A DNA stretch of 64,000 nt from Amycolatopsis thailandensis (GCF_002234405.1 NZ_NMQT01000008.1:34973-98972), one strand, 5' to 3'; counted from the first letter of the stretch, positions 16,516 through 25,529 are shown. Numbers and translations are program-made. Notes: generated from the letters alone by a model not told the origin.

Positions 16516-17669
16516 TGGACGATTTCACGCTCACTCCACCCGAACCGGTGGAGGCGATCCCGGCCGAGCGGGCGGCCGGTCTGGTCACCCTCGGACCGGA
16601 GGTCCACGCCGAGGTCGCGAAGCGCGCCGAGAGTTTCGCCCAGCGGCTCGAAGCGCTCGACGTCCGATCGCCCGAGTTCACCAGGGTCCTGGACGAGCTG
16701 CTCGCGGTCGGCGAGTCCGACATGCGCGCGGCGGCGACCGTCGCGGGTGCGCTGCTCGACCGTTCGGCCCGGGCGCTGGCGGAAACCGGTTCACCGCAAC
16801 AGCAGGCGACGGTGAGCCTGGCCGGGCTCAGGCGGACCGTCGCGGAGATCGACCCGGCGAAGCTGCCGATCACCGGGCGCAAGCTGATGGGCCTGATCCC
16901 GGTCGCGGGCAGCGCGAAGAAGGCACTGGACCGCTACCGCGCGGCCAACGAGCCGGTGAACGCGCTGGTCTTGGACCTGCGGGCCCGGCAAGATGTCCTG
17001 CGCCGCGACAACTCCGCGCTCAAAGGCGAACGAGAGCGGCTGTGGGGGACGCTCGGGAAGCTGTCCGAAGCGGCCGCGTTCGCCGAGGCCGTCGACACGG
17101 CTGTCGACCGTCAGGCGGGCATCTTCGACTTCACCGATCCCGCGCGGGCCAAGGCGTTGCGGGCGGACGCGCTGCATCCGATCCGGCAGCGGCACCAGGA
17201 TCTGCTGACCCAGCTCGCGGTGAGCGCGCAGGGCTATCTCGCGCTGGATCTGGTGCGGCGCAACAACGACGAGCTGATCCGCGGGATCGAGCGGGCGGTG
17301 TCGACGACGGTCGCGGCGCTGCGGGTCGCACTGCTGGTGAGCGGCGCGCTCGCCGGGCAGCAGGACGTCCTCGACGAAGTCCGGGCCGTGCAGGCCACCA
17401 CCGACGGGCTGATCAGGGCCAACGCCGAGATCCTGGAGCTGCGCGGCGCCGAGATCCAGCGCGCGGGCAGCGATCCGGCGGTGGCGGTGGCGACCATCCG
17501 GGAGTCGTTCGACCGGATCTATCGCAGCATCGACGCGATCGACGAGTACAAGGCCGGTGCCGTCTCGACGATGGCGGCGACCGTGGAGGCGTTGTCCGGG
17601 GAGATCCGGCGAGCCGAAGACCATCTGCGCCGGTCTCACGAGACGGCGACGGCCGAGGGGGCATCGTGA
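16515..17669 (+). CDS. TelA-family toxic-anion-resistance protein
   Basis: The 384-residue all-helical soluble protein matches TelA/KlaA (YaaN-like). Recognisable segments are KLPITGRKLMGLIPVAGSAKKALDRY, LVRRNNDELIRGIERAVSTTVAALRVAL and IDEYKAGAVSTMAATVEALS. TelA proteins were named from tellurite resistance loci and often travel with XpaC-like or VWA proteins in envelope-stress clusters; their biochemical role is not settled. It sits between a binding-protein-like gene and a VWA lipoprotein with 1- and 4-base overlaps, so the four genes form one operon. Confidence 0.85.
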   Translation: MDDFTLTPPEPVEAIPAERAAGLVTLGPEVHAEVAKRAESFAQRLEALDVRSPEFTRVLDELLAVGESDMRAAATVAGALLDRSARALAETGSPQQQATVSLAGLRRTVAEIDPAKLPITGRKLMGLIPVAGSAKKALDRYRAANEPVNALVLDLRARQDVLRRDNSALKGERERLWGTLGKLSEAAAFAEAVDTAVDRQAGIFDFTDPARAKALRADALHPIRQRHQDLLTQLAVSAQGYLALDLVRRNNDELIRGIERAVSTTVAALRVALLVSGALAGQQDVLDEVRAVQATTDGLIRANAEILELRGAEIQRAGSDPAVAVATIRESFDRIYRSIDAIDEYKAGAVSTMAATVEALSGEIRRAEDHLRRSHETATAEGAS

Positions 17670-19291
17670 AACGCTGGATGACGGCCGGGCTGGCGGCGCT
17701 TTGCGCGCTGACACTGGTTTCCTGCGATTCGAGCGAGGGCGGGACGCGGAGCCTGGGGGAGGCCGAGCCGGGCACGTTGCGGGTGCTCGCGGGCAGTGAG
17801 CTGGCGGACCTGCAACCGCTGCTGGAGCAGGAGGCGGCCGCGACCGGAGTCAAGGTCAAGTTCCAGTTCACCGGGACGCTGGAAGGCACCGAGTCGCTCG
17901 GAGGAGGGAAGGTGGACGGCCAGTACGACGCCGTCTGGTTCTCCTCGAACCGGTATCCCGCGGCGGTTCCGGAGGCGGCGAAACGGCTGGGCGAGCAGGT
18001 GAAGATCATGAGCTCGCCGGTGGTGCTCGGCCTGTCCGCGTCGGCGGCGCAACGGCTCGGCTGGACCGGGCGGCCGGTGGGTTGGGGCGAGATCGCCGAG
18101 CAGGCCGGGAAGAAGGCCTTCACCTACGGCATGACCGACCCGTCGGCGTCGAACTCCGGCTTCTCGGCCCTCGTCGGGGTCGCGTCGGCGCTCGCGGGCG
18201 CGGGCAACGCCGTCGACGCGCGGCAGATCGCTTCCGTCACCCCGAAACTGACCGAGTTCTTCAGCGCGCAGGCGATGTCGGCGGGCTCGTCCGGCTGGCT
18301 TTCCGAGGCCTACCAACGACGGGCGAGCGGTCAGGATCCCGGCAAGAAGGTCGACGGCCTGATCAACTACGAGTCCGTCCTGCTGTCGATGAACGCGAGC
18401 GGGAAACTTCCCGAACCGCTGACGCTGGTTTACCCGTCCGATGGCGTCGTCACCGCCGACTATCCGCTGACGTTGCTGCAGGGCGCGAATTCCGACGCGC
18501 GGGACGCGCACCGCAAGCTGGCCGAGCGGCTGCGCACACCGGACACACAGCGCAAGATCATGGAGACCACGCAGCGCCGCCCCGTGGTCCCAGGTGTCCC
18601 TTTAGGACAGCAGTTCGCGCAGAAAGACTTGGTGGAGCTGCCGTTCCCCGCGACGCAGCAGGCTGTCGACGCGTTGCTGGGCGCCTACTTCGACAAGATC
18701 CGACGTCCGTCGCGGACGCTGTACGTGCTCGACACCTCCGGTTCCATGGCGGGTGACCGGATCGAGTCGCTGCGCACCGCGCTGATCGGGCTGACCGGCG
18801 CCGACGGGTCGCTGACCGGCCGGCACCGGCGCTTCCGCAGCCGCGAAGAGGTCACGATGCTGCCGTTCGACACCGTGCCCGGCCGCCCGGAGACCTTCGC
18901 GGTGCCGGAAGGCGACCCGCGGCCCACCCTGGACAAGAGCAAGAGTTTCGCCGAAGGACTCGACGCGAACGGCGGCACGGCGATCTACGACAGTCTCCAG
19001 CGCGCGTACGACATCATGGGCCCGTTGGTGGCGCGCGATCCGGACCGGTTCACGTCGATCGTCCTGATGACCGACGGGGAGAACGCGAGCGGCTCCACGT
19101 TCGAGGACTTCCAGCGGAAGTTCCCGTCGCTGCCGGAGGCGGTGCGGCAGATCCCGGTGTTCACCGTGATCTTCGGCGAGGGCGATTCCGCCGAACTCGG
19201 TGAGGTCGCGAAACGCACCGGCGGCAACGTGTTCGACGCGCGCGGTGACGTGCTGCCCAAGGTGTTCCAGGAAATCCGCGGCTACCAATGA
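17666..19291 (+). CDS. Lipoprotein with solute-binding domain fused to VWA domain
   Basis: In this 541-residue protein a lipoprotein signal (GLAALCALTLVSC, lipid-modified Cys near 20) leads into a type-2 solute-binding-like domain (about 30-335: LRVLAGSELADLQPLLEQEA, NSGFSALVG). A von Willebrand A domain follows (about 348-535) with an intact MIDAS motif DTSGSM near 355 and a later TDGEN. Such proteins display metal-dependent protein binding outside the membrane. GTG at 17666 overlaps the TelA stop; ATG at 17678 is an alternative. It is coupled by ATGA to the following membrane protein. The combination suggests a surface sensor or assembly factor rather than a transporter. Confidence 0.8.
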   Translation: MKRWMTAGLAALCALTLVSCDSSEGGTRSLGEAEPGTLRVLAGSELADLQPLLEQEAAATGVKVKFQFTGTLEGTESLGGGKVDGQYDAVWFSSNRYPAAVPEAAKRLGEQVKIMSSPVVLGLSASAAQRLGWTGRPVGWGEIAEQAGKKAFTYGMTDPSASNSGFSALVGVASALAGAGNAVDARQIASVTPKLTEFFSAQAMSAGSSGWLSEAYQRRASGQDPGKKVDGLINYESVLLSMNASGKLPEPLTLVYPSDGVVTADYPLTLLQGANSDARDAHRKLAERLRTPDTQRKIMETTQRRPVVPGVPLGQQFAQKDLVELPFPATQQAVDALLGAYFDKIRRPSRTLYVLDTSGSMAGDRIESLRTALIGLTGADGSLTGRHRRFRSREEVTMLPFDTVPGRPETFAVPEGDPRPTLDKSKSFAEGLDANGGTAIYDSLQRAYDIMGPLVARDPDRFTSIVLMTDGENASGSTFEDFQRKFPSLPEAVRQIPVFTVIFGEGDSAELGEVAKRTGGNVFDARGDVLPKVFQEIRGYQ

Positions 19292-19884
19292 TCCGCTATC
19301 TCGGCTCCACGAAGAACCTCGCCGGCTGCGTCGGCGGGCTGATCGGGCTCGCGCTGTACCTGACCGGCGTCGTCGGCGGACTGTGGCCACTGGTGGTCGC
19401 CGGGCTGTACGCCGTGTTCGCCCTGCTCGCGCCGCCCGAACGGGTCCGGCTGGTGCCGGTGGACGTCGTCGCCGAGGCCGGGCAGTTACGCGCGGATCTC
19501 GGTTCGCTGGTCGACAAGGTGACCGCGCAGGCGCAAAGGATGCCGGGGTCCTCTGTGGACGGTGTGCGGCGGGTCGCCGGAATCCTCGACGACCTGTTGT
19601 CGAGGCCGGAGCGGCTGTCGGCCAGCCCCGACGTCCAGCACGAGGTCACCCGGCTGGCGCGGACGGACCTTCCGCTCTCCGTGCAGACCTACCTCAATCT
19701 GCCGTGGTGGTTCGCCGCCAAACGGCGGGCCGGCGGCGAGCCGAGCGCGTCCGATGAACTCCTCGCGCAACTGGAGCTGATGGAGACCGAGGCGCATCGC
19801 ATCGCGGAACGGTTTTACGCGGGCGACGTCCACCAGCAGGCCGACCACACGCGATACCTGCGTGAGCGAGGCGAAAACGCCTAG
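19288..19884 (+). CDS. Membrane protein of the TelA operon (XpaC-like position)
   Basis: The 198-residue protein has two hydrophobic spans near the N-terminus (LAGCVGGLIGLALYLTGVVGG and LWPLVVAGLYAVFALLAPP), then a helical cytoplasmic domain (about 60-198). It occupies the place XpaC proteins hold beside TelA in Firmicutes and shares their layout of two N-terminal spans plus helical tail, but I cannot confirm homology by eye. ATG overlaps the VWA stop (ATGA). It probably anchors TelA or the VWA protein at the membrane. Confidence 0.6.
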   Translation: MIRYLGSTKNLAGCVGGLIGLALYLTGVVGGLWPLVVAGLYAVFALLAPPERVRLVPVDVVAEAGQLRADLGSLVDKVTAQAQRMPGSSVDGVRRVAGILDDLLSRPERLSASPDVQHEVTRLARTDLPLSVQTYLNLPWWFAAKRRAGGEPSASDELLAQLELMETEAHRIAERFYAGDVHQQADHTRYLRERGENA

Positions 19885-19894
19885 CGCGGTACCG

Positions 19895-20689
19895 CTAGCG
19901 GCCGCCGAGCCTGGGCAGGGTCAGCGTGGTCACCGCCGTCGTCACCCAGCCCAGCAGGTCACCGAGCGGGATGGTGGACAGCTTCTCCGGCCATTCCTCC
20001 GCCAGCGTGTGCAGGACCAGGTGACCGTCGTGCGCCTCGACCGCGATGAGCCGGATCCCTCGCGGGAGCTCCGGCAGCGGAAGCACGATCGGCTTGAGCC
20101 GCGCCGGTGGCCCGAACCGGCGGCGTCCGATGTGGACGGACATCGGCCGGAGCACGACGGCGTCGCCCTCCACAGTGGACTCCAGCGCGAGATGGCCCCA
20201 GCGGGGGCGCTTTTCCCAGCGGATGTGGAAATGCCCGTCGTCGCCAGGGGTCACGATGATGCCCGGCCGGGCCTCGGCCACGCGCGCTTGGAGAACCTCG
20301 GGGGACACCCGGATCGCCATCCTCACCTGTTCGGGGATGGCGGCCGGGGACGGAAGCGAACGGAGCCGGACGTTGGACGCCAGCACGGTGATGCGCCGCA
20401 GCGGCGTCTCGGGCCAGTCGACGTCCTCGACGACGATGCGGACGTCGCCGATCCGGCCGGTGGCGGCCAGGCTGAGACTGTCGGCCTGGTAGTCGAGCCC
20501 GGTCAGGGTGAGGCCGACGTCGTGGCCGTCCACTTTGGCGGTCAGCCGTCGCCCGACCAGCTGTTCGGTCACGGTCTTCAGCACCGCGGCCGGGGTCACG
20601 GGCACGTTCGGCAACAGCGCCCGCCCGGCGGCGGCCAGGCCGAACAGCTCGGGGAGGGGGTTCAGCTCGAACCATCTGCCGTCGCTCAT
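19895..20689 (-). CDS. Conserved hypothetical protein, possibly LmeA/DUF2993-like
   Basis: In this 264-residue protein the middle (VTEQLVGRRLTAKVDGHDVGLTLTGLDY, then VRIVVEDVDWPETPLRRITVLASNVRL) resembles the alternating strands of LmeA-type (DUF2993) phospholipid-binding proteins. There is no signal peptide or membrane span, and the end (LGDLLGWVTTAVTTLTLPRLG) is weakly amphipathic. It converges with the TelA operon 10 bases apart. The family assignment is tentative. Confidence 0.5.
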   Translation of the reverse strand: MSDGRWFELNPLPELFGLAAAGRALLPNVPVTPAAVLKTVTEQLVGRRLTAKVDGHDVGLTLTGLDYQADSLSLAATGRIGDVRIVVEDVDWPETPLRRITVLASNVRLRSLPSPAAIPEQVRMAIRVSPEVLQARVAEARPGIIVTPGDDGHFHIRWEKRPRWGHLALESTVEGDAVVLRPMSVHIGRRRFGPPARLKPIVLPLPELPRGIRLIAVEAHDGHLVLHTLAEEWPEKLSTIPLGDLLGWVTTAVTTLTLPRLGGR

Positions 20690-20734
20690 TCGTCCAGTGT
20701 CGCCGAACGGGACGCCGAATGCCGCCGCAGGGGG

Positions 20735-21028
20735 TCAGCGGGCCGCGAAACGGGCGATCACGCCCGCCAGGATCACCCAGAACGCCGCGGCCAGACCGTA
20801 GTCGAGGATGACCGCGAGATTCGGGTCACTGACCGGGAAGAGACCCGGCCAGAACAACGCCAGCGGCTTGGCCAGCGCCTGGATGAAGATGAAGAAACCG
20901 TTGCCCGCGTTGGCTCCCGCGAGCACCATGACCATGTACAGCAGCTCGATGAACGCGAACAGCGCGCCGATGCCGGTGATGACCCGCACGGCCGTGTTGC
21001 TCCTACTGGTGGTTCGCCATCTGGACAT
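20735..21028 (-). CDS. Small two-span membrane protein
   Basis: The 97-residue protein has two hydrophobic helices, VITGIGALFAFIELLYMVMVLAGA and YGLAAAFWVILAGVIARF, separated by FIFIQALAKPLALFWPGLFPV. The layout resembles small YggT-like or DUF-type membrane proteins but I cannot assign one. ATG at 21028 is chosen. An in-frame GTG at 21100 has GAGGAG only three bases upstream, which is too close to be convincing. Confidence 0.6.
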   Translation of the reverse strand: MSRWRTTSRSNTAVRVITGIGALFAFIELLYMVMVLAGANAGNGFFIFIQALAKPLALFWPGLFPVSDPNLAVILDYGLAAAFWVILAGVIARFAAR

Positions 21029-21127
21029 GGCGGAAAAGTTCCCGGATTCCGCGGTGACAAACGTTTCAACGGCGAAGTTGCGCCGATCGGCCGTACCCAC
21101 GTACTCCTCGTAGGAGGTCGGTGACGG

Positions 21128-21745
21128 TCAGGAACCGTTCGGCCGGTCAGATCGAGGATCGTCCAAAGGGGCACTTCGCCACTGCCAGCCCTCGCGGGAA
21201 GGCCGTCCGGGAAGGTCCGTCCGGTCCGTCGCCCACAGCAACGCCGTCCAGGGGTCGACGTCGCCGGCGTCGACGTCCGGGAACATCCGCGCGAGCACCC
21301 GTGAACAGAGGTCGCGCGGCGGATCGAGGGTGACGCCGAGCCCCCTGGCCATGTCCTCGCCGTGGACCAAGACCTCGACGCACCCCATCCCGGCGAAGCC
21401 CTCGATGTCCGCTTCGCCGCTCGGGTGGTACGCGCGGACGTCCGGGTCCGTCGTGCGGAGGACGGCACCCAGGACGCGGCCACCGACCATGACGAACTCC
21501 AGCAGTTCCCACGGCTTCGCTGTCGCCTCGGCGACGGCTTCGAAGCAGACGAAACGCGGCAGCGACGGCCGGGCGATCAGCAGCCCCGCGTAGGAGATGA
21601 GACAGTCGCCGAGATGCTCGGCCGTTTGCCAGGCGGTCAGTTCGCCGGTGCCCGGCACCGCCGACCAGTCACGGCCCGACGCCTGGCCCAGCCCGGCGGT
21701 CACACTCCCGATCGCGGCGTCGAGGTCGTCGGGGGTGACTGGCAT
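21128..21745 (-). CDS. DinB/maleylpyruvate-isomerase-fold protein
   Basis: The 205-residue protein begins with a helix and the WQTAEHLGDCLISYAGLLIA segment typical of the mycothiol-dependent maleylpyruvate isomerase N-terminal (DinB-like) fold. The candidate metal His is in AEHLGD, with a second His in VLVHGEDMARGLG. Many actinomycete members have unknown substrates and use mycothiol as cofactor. It ends 8 bases before the M28 peptidase stop region on the same strand; that gene lies upstream, so co-transcription is plausible. Confidence 0.65.
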   Translation of the reverse strand: MPVTPDDLDAAIGSVTAGLGQASGRDWSAVPGTGELTAWQTAEHLGDCLISYAGLLIARPSLPRFVCFEAVAEATAKPWELLEFVMVGGRVLGAVLRTTDPDVRAYHPSGEADIEGFAGMGCVEVLVHGEDMARGLGVTLDPPRDLCSRVLARMFPDVDAGDVDPWTALLWATDRTDLPGRPSREGWQWRSAPLDDPRSDRPNGS

Positions 21746-21752
21746 CGTGGCC

Positions 21753-23168
21753 TCAGCTCAAAGGTGTCGGGAACGCGACCGGACCGCGGCGGCCGTTCTT
21801 CCCGACCGCGCGGACACCGAAGAACACGTTGTCCTTCGACAGATCCACTTTAGCCTCGGTCCGGTCGCCGACCCCGATCGCGTGGGTCCACTCGGCCGCC
21901 GTGGTCTCCCGCCAGACGACCTCGTATCCGGCGAGATCCGGGTCCGTTCCGCGCCGCCACACCAGATCCGTGTCGTTCGTCAGCTGGTTGGTGCGGATCC
22001 GGACGTCTTCGGGGGTGCCGGGGGCGGTCGCCAGCGACCACAGCGTGGCGGCGTTCACCCGCGCGACCCTGGCGATGAACGGGAAGTCGCAGAACTCCGG
22101 CAGATCACCGAACCGCTTGCCGTTCTCCACCCGGACGTCCTGATGCTGATGCGCGTAATCCTCGTGCGGCTCGGTGAACCGTGCGGCCGGATACCCCTGC
22201 TCCAGGAACGGGATGTGGTCGCCGCCGCGGAGATACCGGTCGCGCCGGTAGATCACCCGCACGGACATACCGGTCGCGTCGTTCTCCGCGACCGACCGCG
22301 CGAACCGGGCCAGCTGACGGGACGGCGAATCGTTTTCGCCGCCGACCGCGCGCCGGATCTCGGCCTGTGCGGGGGTTTCCGACGTCGGTACGCCCTCGGC
22401 GAACAAGCGGATCGTGCGCGGGTCCCGCGTGCCGTCGTCCGCGCGGCTCGAACCGACGATGTCGTTGGTGAACATCGCCTGCACGTCCGTGCCCGCCGCT
22501 TTGTACCGCGTGGCCATGTGCCGCGCGCCGAACAGGCCCTGTTCCTCGCCCGCGACCGCCGCGAACACGATGGTCGCCGCCGGGCGGCGAGTGGCCAGCA
22601 CCCGGGCGACTTCCATCGCGACGGCCACTCCGGAGGCGTCGTCGTCGGCGCCGGGGGCGTCCTGCACCGCGTCGAGCGGATCCGAACACCGCGAGTCGTA
22701 GTGGCCGGACACGACGTAGACCCGCTCCGGCGTGGTGGAGCCGCGCAAGGTGGCGACGACGTTGGTGATCGTGGTGGCGACGGGGATCCGGGGCGGGGCG
22801 GGCGGCTGCACGTACGACTGCAGCTCGACCGTCATCCGACCGCCCGACCTTTCCGCGGACTCCTGCAGCCGGGCGAAGATCCAGTCGCGGGCGGCGCCGA
22901 TCCCCCGGACGGGATCGGTCTGCGAGGACAACGTGTGCCGCGTCCCGAAGGCGGCGAGCCTGCGTACGGTGGCCTCGATACGGTTCTCGTCGATCTCGCG
23001 CAGAATCGCGCGCAATTCCGCGTCGGGTCGTTGTGGTGAGAGGATTTCGCCGGGGCCCCGGTCGCCTGGTTCCCGTGCCCCCGCCGGGGTCGCGGTGGAT
23101 GCCAGGGCGGCCGTCGAGAGCGCGGCCGTCGCGGACAGGAAGACTCGTCTGGACCTTTGCTCAGCCAT
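21753..23168 (-). CDS. Secreted M28-family zinc aminopeptidase
   Basis: The 471-residue protein has a twin-arginine-like signal ([21 protein letters not shown]). The co-catalytic zinc site of M28 peptidases is visible: YVVSGHYDS (His about 157), [11 protein letters not shown] (bridging Asp about 171) and [12 protein letters not shown] (catalytic Glu/ligand Glu about 208), with a later Asp in FTNDIVGS and a C-terminal His in the [10 protein letters not shown] region. After about 390 comes a fibronectin-III-like domain ([20 protein letters not shown]). It likely trims N-terminal residues from extracellular peptides. Confidence 0.85.
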   Translation of the reverse strand: MAEQRSRRVFLSATAALSTAALASTATPAGAREPGDRGPGEILSPQRPDAELRAILREIDENRIEATVRRLAAFGTRHTLSSQTDPVRGIGAARDWIFARLQESAERSGGRMTVELQSYVQPPAPPRIPVATTITNVVATLRGSTTPERVYVVSGHYDSRCSDPLDAVQDAPGADDDASGVAVAMEVARVLATRRPAATIVFAAVAGEEQGLFGARHMATRYKAAGTDVQAMFTNDIVGSSRADDGTRDPRTIRLFAEGVPTSETPAQAEIRRAVGGENDSPSRQLARFARSVAENDATGMSVRVIYRRDRYLRGGDHIPFLEQGYPAARFTEPHEDYAHQHQDVRVENGKRFGDLPEFCDFPFIARVARVNAATLWSLATAPGTPEDVRIRTNQLTNDTDLVWRRGTDPDLAGYEVVWRETTAAEWTHAIGVGDRTEAKVDLSKDNVFFGVRAVGKNGRRGPVAFPTPLS

Positions 23169-23262
23169 TCTTCGTTCCTACGCGCCCGATCGTCGGACGT
23201 CTACCCGCCAAAGGCCAAACACGGTGCCACCCACCGGATGGCGAACGGCGGCGACCGGTTGT

Positions 23263-24519
23263 TCAGCTAGGCCGGGCGGCGATCGCGGCCGCCGCCAAGG
23301 CGGCCGCGAAAAGCCCGTACGAGGCGAGCAGGCCGGTGCCGGAGGAACTCAGCGCGCCACCGACGGCCCGGCCGAGCAGCTGCCCGACGCATTCCGCGGT
23401 GATGACGGCGGTCGCCAGTTCCGCCGCGGTGAAACCGTTCGAGCCCGCGGTCGTGGCTCTGATGTACAGCCCCGGGTAAGCCAGTCCGACGCCGATTCCG
23501 GCGATGGTCCAGGCGGCGAGGGCCACCGGGAACGAACCCCCGAACGCGACGACGGCGGTGCCGAGGGCGGTCAAGCCCAAACCCACGAAGGGAAACCGGG
23601 CCGAAGTGAACTTGGTGGCCACCAGGCTGGTCACCGCCCACCCCAGCGGGGCGGCGCTCAGGACGATCGCCGCCTGACCGAGGCTCACCTGGTACTCGCT
23701 CGTCAAGAGCACGGTGATCAGGCTGTCCGCGCCGAAGTAGCCGATCGCGAACAGCACCATCGCACCGAGCGCGGCGGGGGTTCCCGGCCGGAGACGTGCG
23801 GTTCCCGCGGGCAGGATCGCGACCATCCCGACGACGGTGATCGCGGCCCCGGCCAGCGCGAGCGGCCACCGGCCCATGCTGAACACGACGCACGCCGCGC
23901 CCAGCGGGATCGACAGCGTCCGCAGCAGCGGCCGCGGCGTCTCGTCGGAGGGTGGCTCGCCGCGGGCGGCGCGCACGACCAGCAACCGTCCGAAAAGGAC
24001 GAACGGCACCGGCAGCAAAAGGGTCCACCGCCAGCCGACGAGATGTTCCAGGCCGAGGGTGGCGGCCGGGCCGACCAGTGCGGGCAGGATCCACATCGCC
24101 GACGACGCCGCGACCACGCGGATCCGCAGCCGGTCGTCGAGATGCCGGATCGCGGAACCGACCCCGAAAACCGCGAGGAGGCCACTGGCGAGACCGGCGG
24201 AGAACTGGCCGAGCGCGAACATCCACGCCGTCCGCGACACCGCGGCGAGGAACAGCCCGCCGAGATAGGCGATCATCCCGGTGGCGAGCGTGCCGCGAAA
24301 GCCCAGGCGGGCGAGAACCCTGCTGGCCAAGGGAAGCGCGACGAACAGGCCCAGCGTCGAGCCGGCGATCAGGAGGCCGAGGCTGCTCCTCGCGTCGAGA
24401 TCGGCGGCGACGACGGGCAGCAGGCTCGAAGCGACGAACCCGGTCACGGCGGCCGAGAACTCGAGCGCGACGATGCCGACCGCGAGGAACAGCGGCCCCG
24501 CGCGCCGGGTCTCGGTCAC
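23263..24519 (-). CDS. MFS transporter
   Basis: The 418-residue protein has twelve hydrophobic spans and MFS loop motifs (ASRVLARLGFRGTLATGM between spans 2 and 3; PALVGPAATLGLEHLVGWRW in the middle). It is a drug or metabolite exporter by appearance. GTG at 24519 is chosen because it overlaps the stop of the VOC gene (GTGA, 24516-24519) and the transmembrane part starts there. It is the last gene of the RHH-VOC-MFS operon, which suggests resistance to a small toxic molecule. Confidence 0.8.
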   Translation of the reverse strand: MTETRRAGPLFLAVGIVALEFSAAVTGFVASSLLPVVAADLDARSSLGLLIAGSTLGLFVALPLASRVLARLGFRGTLATGMIAYLGGLFLAAVSRTAWMFALGQFSAGLASGLLAVFGVGSAIRHLDDRLRIRVVAASSAMWILPALVGPAATLGLEHLVGWRWTLLLPVPFVLFGRLLVVRAARGEPPSDETPRPLLRTLSIPLGAACVVFSMGRWPLALAGAAITVVGMVAILPAGTARLRPGTPAALGAMVLFAIGYFGADSLITVLLTSEYQVSLGQAAIVLSAAPLGWAVTSLVATKFTSARFPFVGLGLTALGTAVVAFGGSFPVALAAWTIAGIGVGLAYPGLYIRATTAGSNGFTAAELATAVITAECVGQLLGRAVGGALSSSGTGLLASYGLFAAALAAAAIAARPS

Positions 24520-24863
24520 GTGTAGAGGTCTCGGTCGTACAGGTTGAGCTGAACCCAGACACCGTCGGGATCCTGGACGCGCATCGAGTACCCGAAGCCT
24601 TCGTCCATCAGCGGTCCCGGCTCGAATCCGGCCGCCCGCAGGCGTTCCGCGACGTCCTCCAGCGGTTCGGCGGCCTCGAAGGCCAGCTCGCAGCGGCCCA
24701 CGTCGTCGCCGGACGACTGGTGGATGGCCAGCATCCCGCCCTCGGCGGGCAGTTCGACCCAGCCGCCGGGACGGGACGCCGCACCGGCCCGCAGTCCGAG
24801 CGCCTCGTAGAACCGCGTCATCGCGGCGACATCCGAGCTGTACCGGATCGGCATGACCTTCAT
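24516..24863 (-). CDS. VOC-family (glyoxalase/bleomycin-resistance-like) protein
   Basis: The 115-residue protein has the beta-alpha-beta-beta-beta pairs of the vicinal-oxygen-chelate fold: MPIRYSSDVAAMTRFYEALGL at the N-terminus and GYSMRVQDPDGVWVQLNLYD at the end. Such proteins either catalyse metal-dependent chemistry or bind and sequester drugs. It is flanked by ATGA and GTGA overlaps with the RHH regulator and the MFS transporter, so all three are made together. Function in resistance or detoxification is inferred from context. Confidence 0.8.
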   Translation of the reverse strand: MKVMPIRYSSDVAAMTRFYEALGLRAGAASRPGGWVELPAEGGMLAIHQSSGDDVGRCELAFEAAEPLEDVAERLRAAGFEPGPLMDEGFGYSMRVQDPDGVWVQLNLYDRDLYT

Positions 24864-25018
24864 CGTTCGCGTTCCTCACTGGTCCGCAGGTGGTCCTCCA
24901 GCACTCGTTCGACGAACGACGAGAGCGACTCGTCGGCGTCCACGGACGCGTGCTTCACCCGCTTGATGAGGTCGGGCGGCAGATAGACGTTGAATTGCCG
25001 TTTCTCGACCCGTTCCAT
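24860..25018 (-). CDS. Ribbon-helix-helix regulator, 52 residues
   Basis: The sequence MERVEKRQFNVYLPPDLIKR starts a 52-residue protein with an N-terminal beta strand (QFNVYLP) and two helices (PDLIKRVKHASVDA and SLSSFVERVLEDHLRTS), the ribbon-helix-helix (CopG/Arc) fold. It binds DNA as a dimer through the strand. ATG at 25018; the stop overlaps the VOC ATG (ATGA). It heads the VOC-MFS operon and probably represses it through the palindrome at its own start. It could also be an antitoxin, but no toxin-like partner follows. Confidence 0.8.
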   Translation of the reverse strand: MERVEKRQFNVYLPPDLIKRVKHASVDADESLSSFVERVLEDHLRTSEERER

Positions 25019-25033
25019 GCTCGCATGCTAGCA
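25018..25033. promoter_or_regulatory. Palindromic operator candidate at the RHH start
   Basis: TGCTCGCATGCTAGCA is a near-perfect 16-base palindrome made of two TGCTnGCA half sites and touches the RHH start codon. It fits an autorepressor site for the RHH protein. Confidence 0.5.
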
Positions 25034-25111
25034 AATGAGCACAAGCCCCGATGCGGTGACGCAACTTCCTGATCGACTGCTGCATGAAGCACTATGCCGC
25101 TACAGTGGGTC

Positions 25112-25137
25112 ACTTATCCGCGCAAGTGGTGATAAGT
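25112..25137. promoter_or_regulatory. Inverted repeat upstream of the TAC module
   Basis: ACTTATC (25112-25118) and GATAAGT (25131-25137) are exact reverse complements with a 12-base spacer, about 75 bases before the HicA-like start. Position and form suit autoregulation by the HTH antitoxin. Confidence 0.5.
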
Positions 25138-25212
25138 TGTGCGCGAAGAGTAGTTGCTCAGACTTGCCGAAGAGGCGTTGGCCACAGGCCAGCTGAGGGG
25201 GAAGGGCAGTCG

Positions 25213-25467
25213 TTGGGCACCCGGTACCACGACAAACCGGAACTGAACGAGGTCATAAAGGAGCTGGTCGAGGAGCATGGCTGGACCGTCCGTCCCGGCG
25301 GCCACGGCTTCGTGCTGATGTGTCCGTGCGGGTATGACTCGATCTCCGTGCCGCACACTCCGCCGAACGTCGGCAATGCCGCTCGTCGTCTACGCCGACG
25401 TGCGGGTCTGTGCCCCGATCGGCATGACGGCACGCCCCGCCCGCTACCCAAGGGCCGTTCGAGCTAA
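25213..25467 (+). CDS. HicA-like small protein (candidate toxin)
   Basis: The 84-residue protein is laid out like HicA: a helix (LNEVIKELVEEHGWTVR), a GGHGF turn carrying the candidate catalytic His, a strand (FVLMCPCGYDSISVPHTPP) and a second helix (GNAARRLRRRAGL). HicA toxins are dsRBD-fold ribonucleases that cleave mRNA. The CPCG pair is unusual for HicA and may add a metal or structural site. TTG at 25213 follows GAGGGGGAAGGG. It is first in a three-gene unit with a HTH protein and a SecB-like chaperone, the usual toxin-first order. Confidence 0.65.
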   Translation: MGTRYHDKPELNEVIKELVEEHGWTVRPGGHGFVLMCPCGYDSISVPHTPPNVGNAARRLRRRAGLCPDRHDGTPRPLPKGRSS

Positions 25468-25468
25468 G

Positions 25469-25490
25469 GCTGTTTCACTACTGAAACAGC
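25469..25490. promoter_or_regulatory. Perfect 9-bp palindrome between toxin and antitoxin genes
   Basis: GCTGTTTCA (25469-25477) and TGAAACAGC (25482-25490) pair across CTAC, two bases after the toxin stop. It may be an internal operator or an attenuating hairpin that sets the toxin to antitoxin ratio. Confidence 0.55.
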
Positions 25491-25529
25491 CGTGGTACGT
25501 TGGTTGCAGCGCTGACCGAGGAGGGTGTA

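Noticed and set aside
22732..24525. Long plus-strand open frame opposite the MFS and peptidase genes
   Set aside because: Gly/Arg/Gln/Asp-rich shadow. The minus strand shows twelve membrane spans and M28 zinc ligands.
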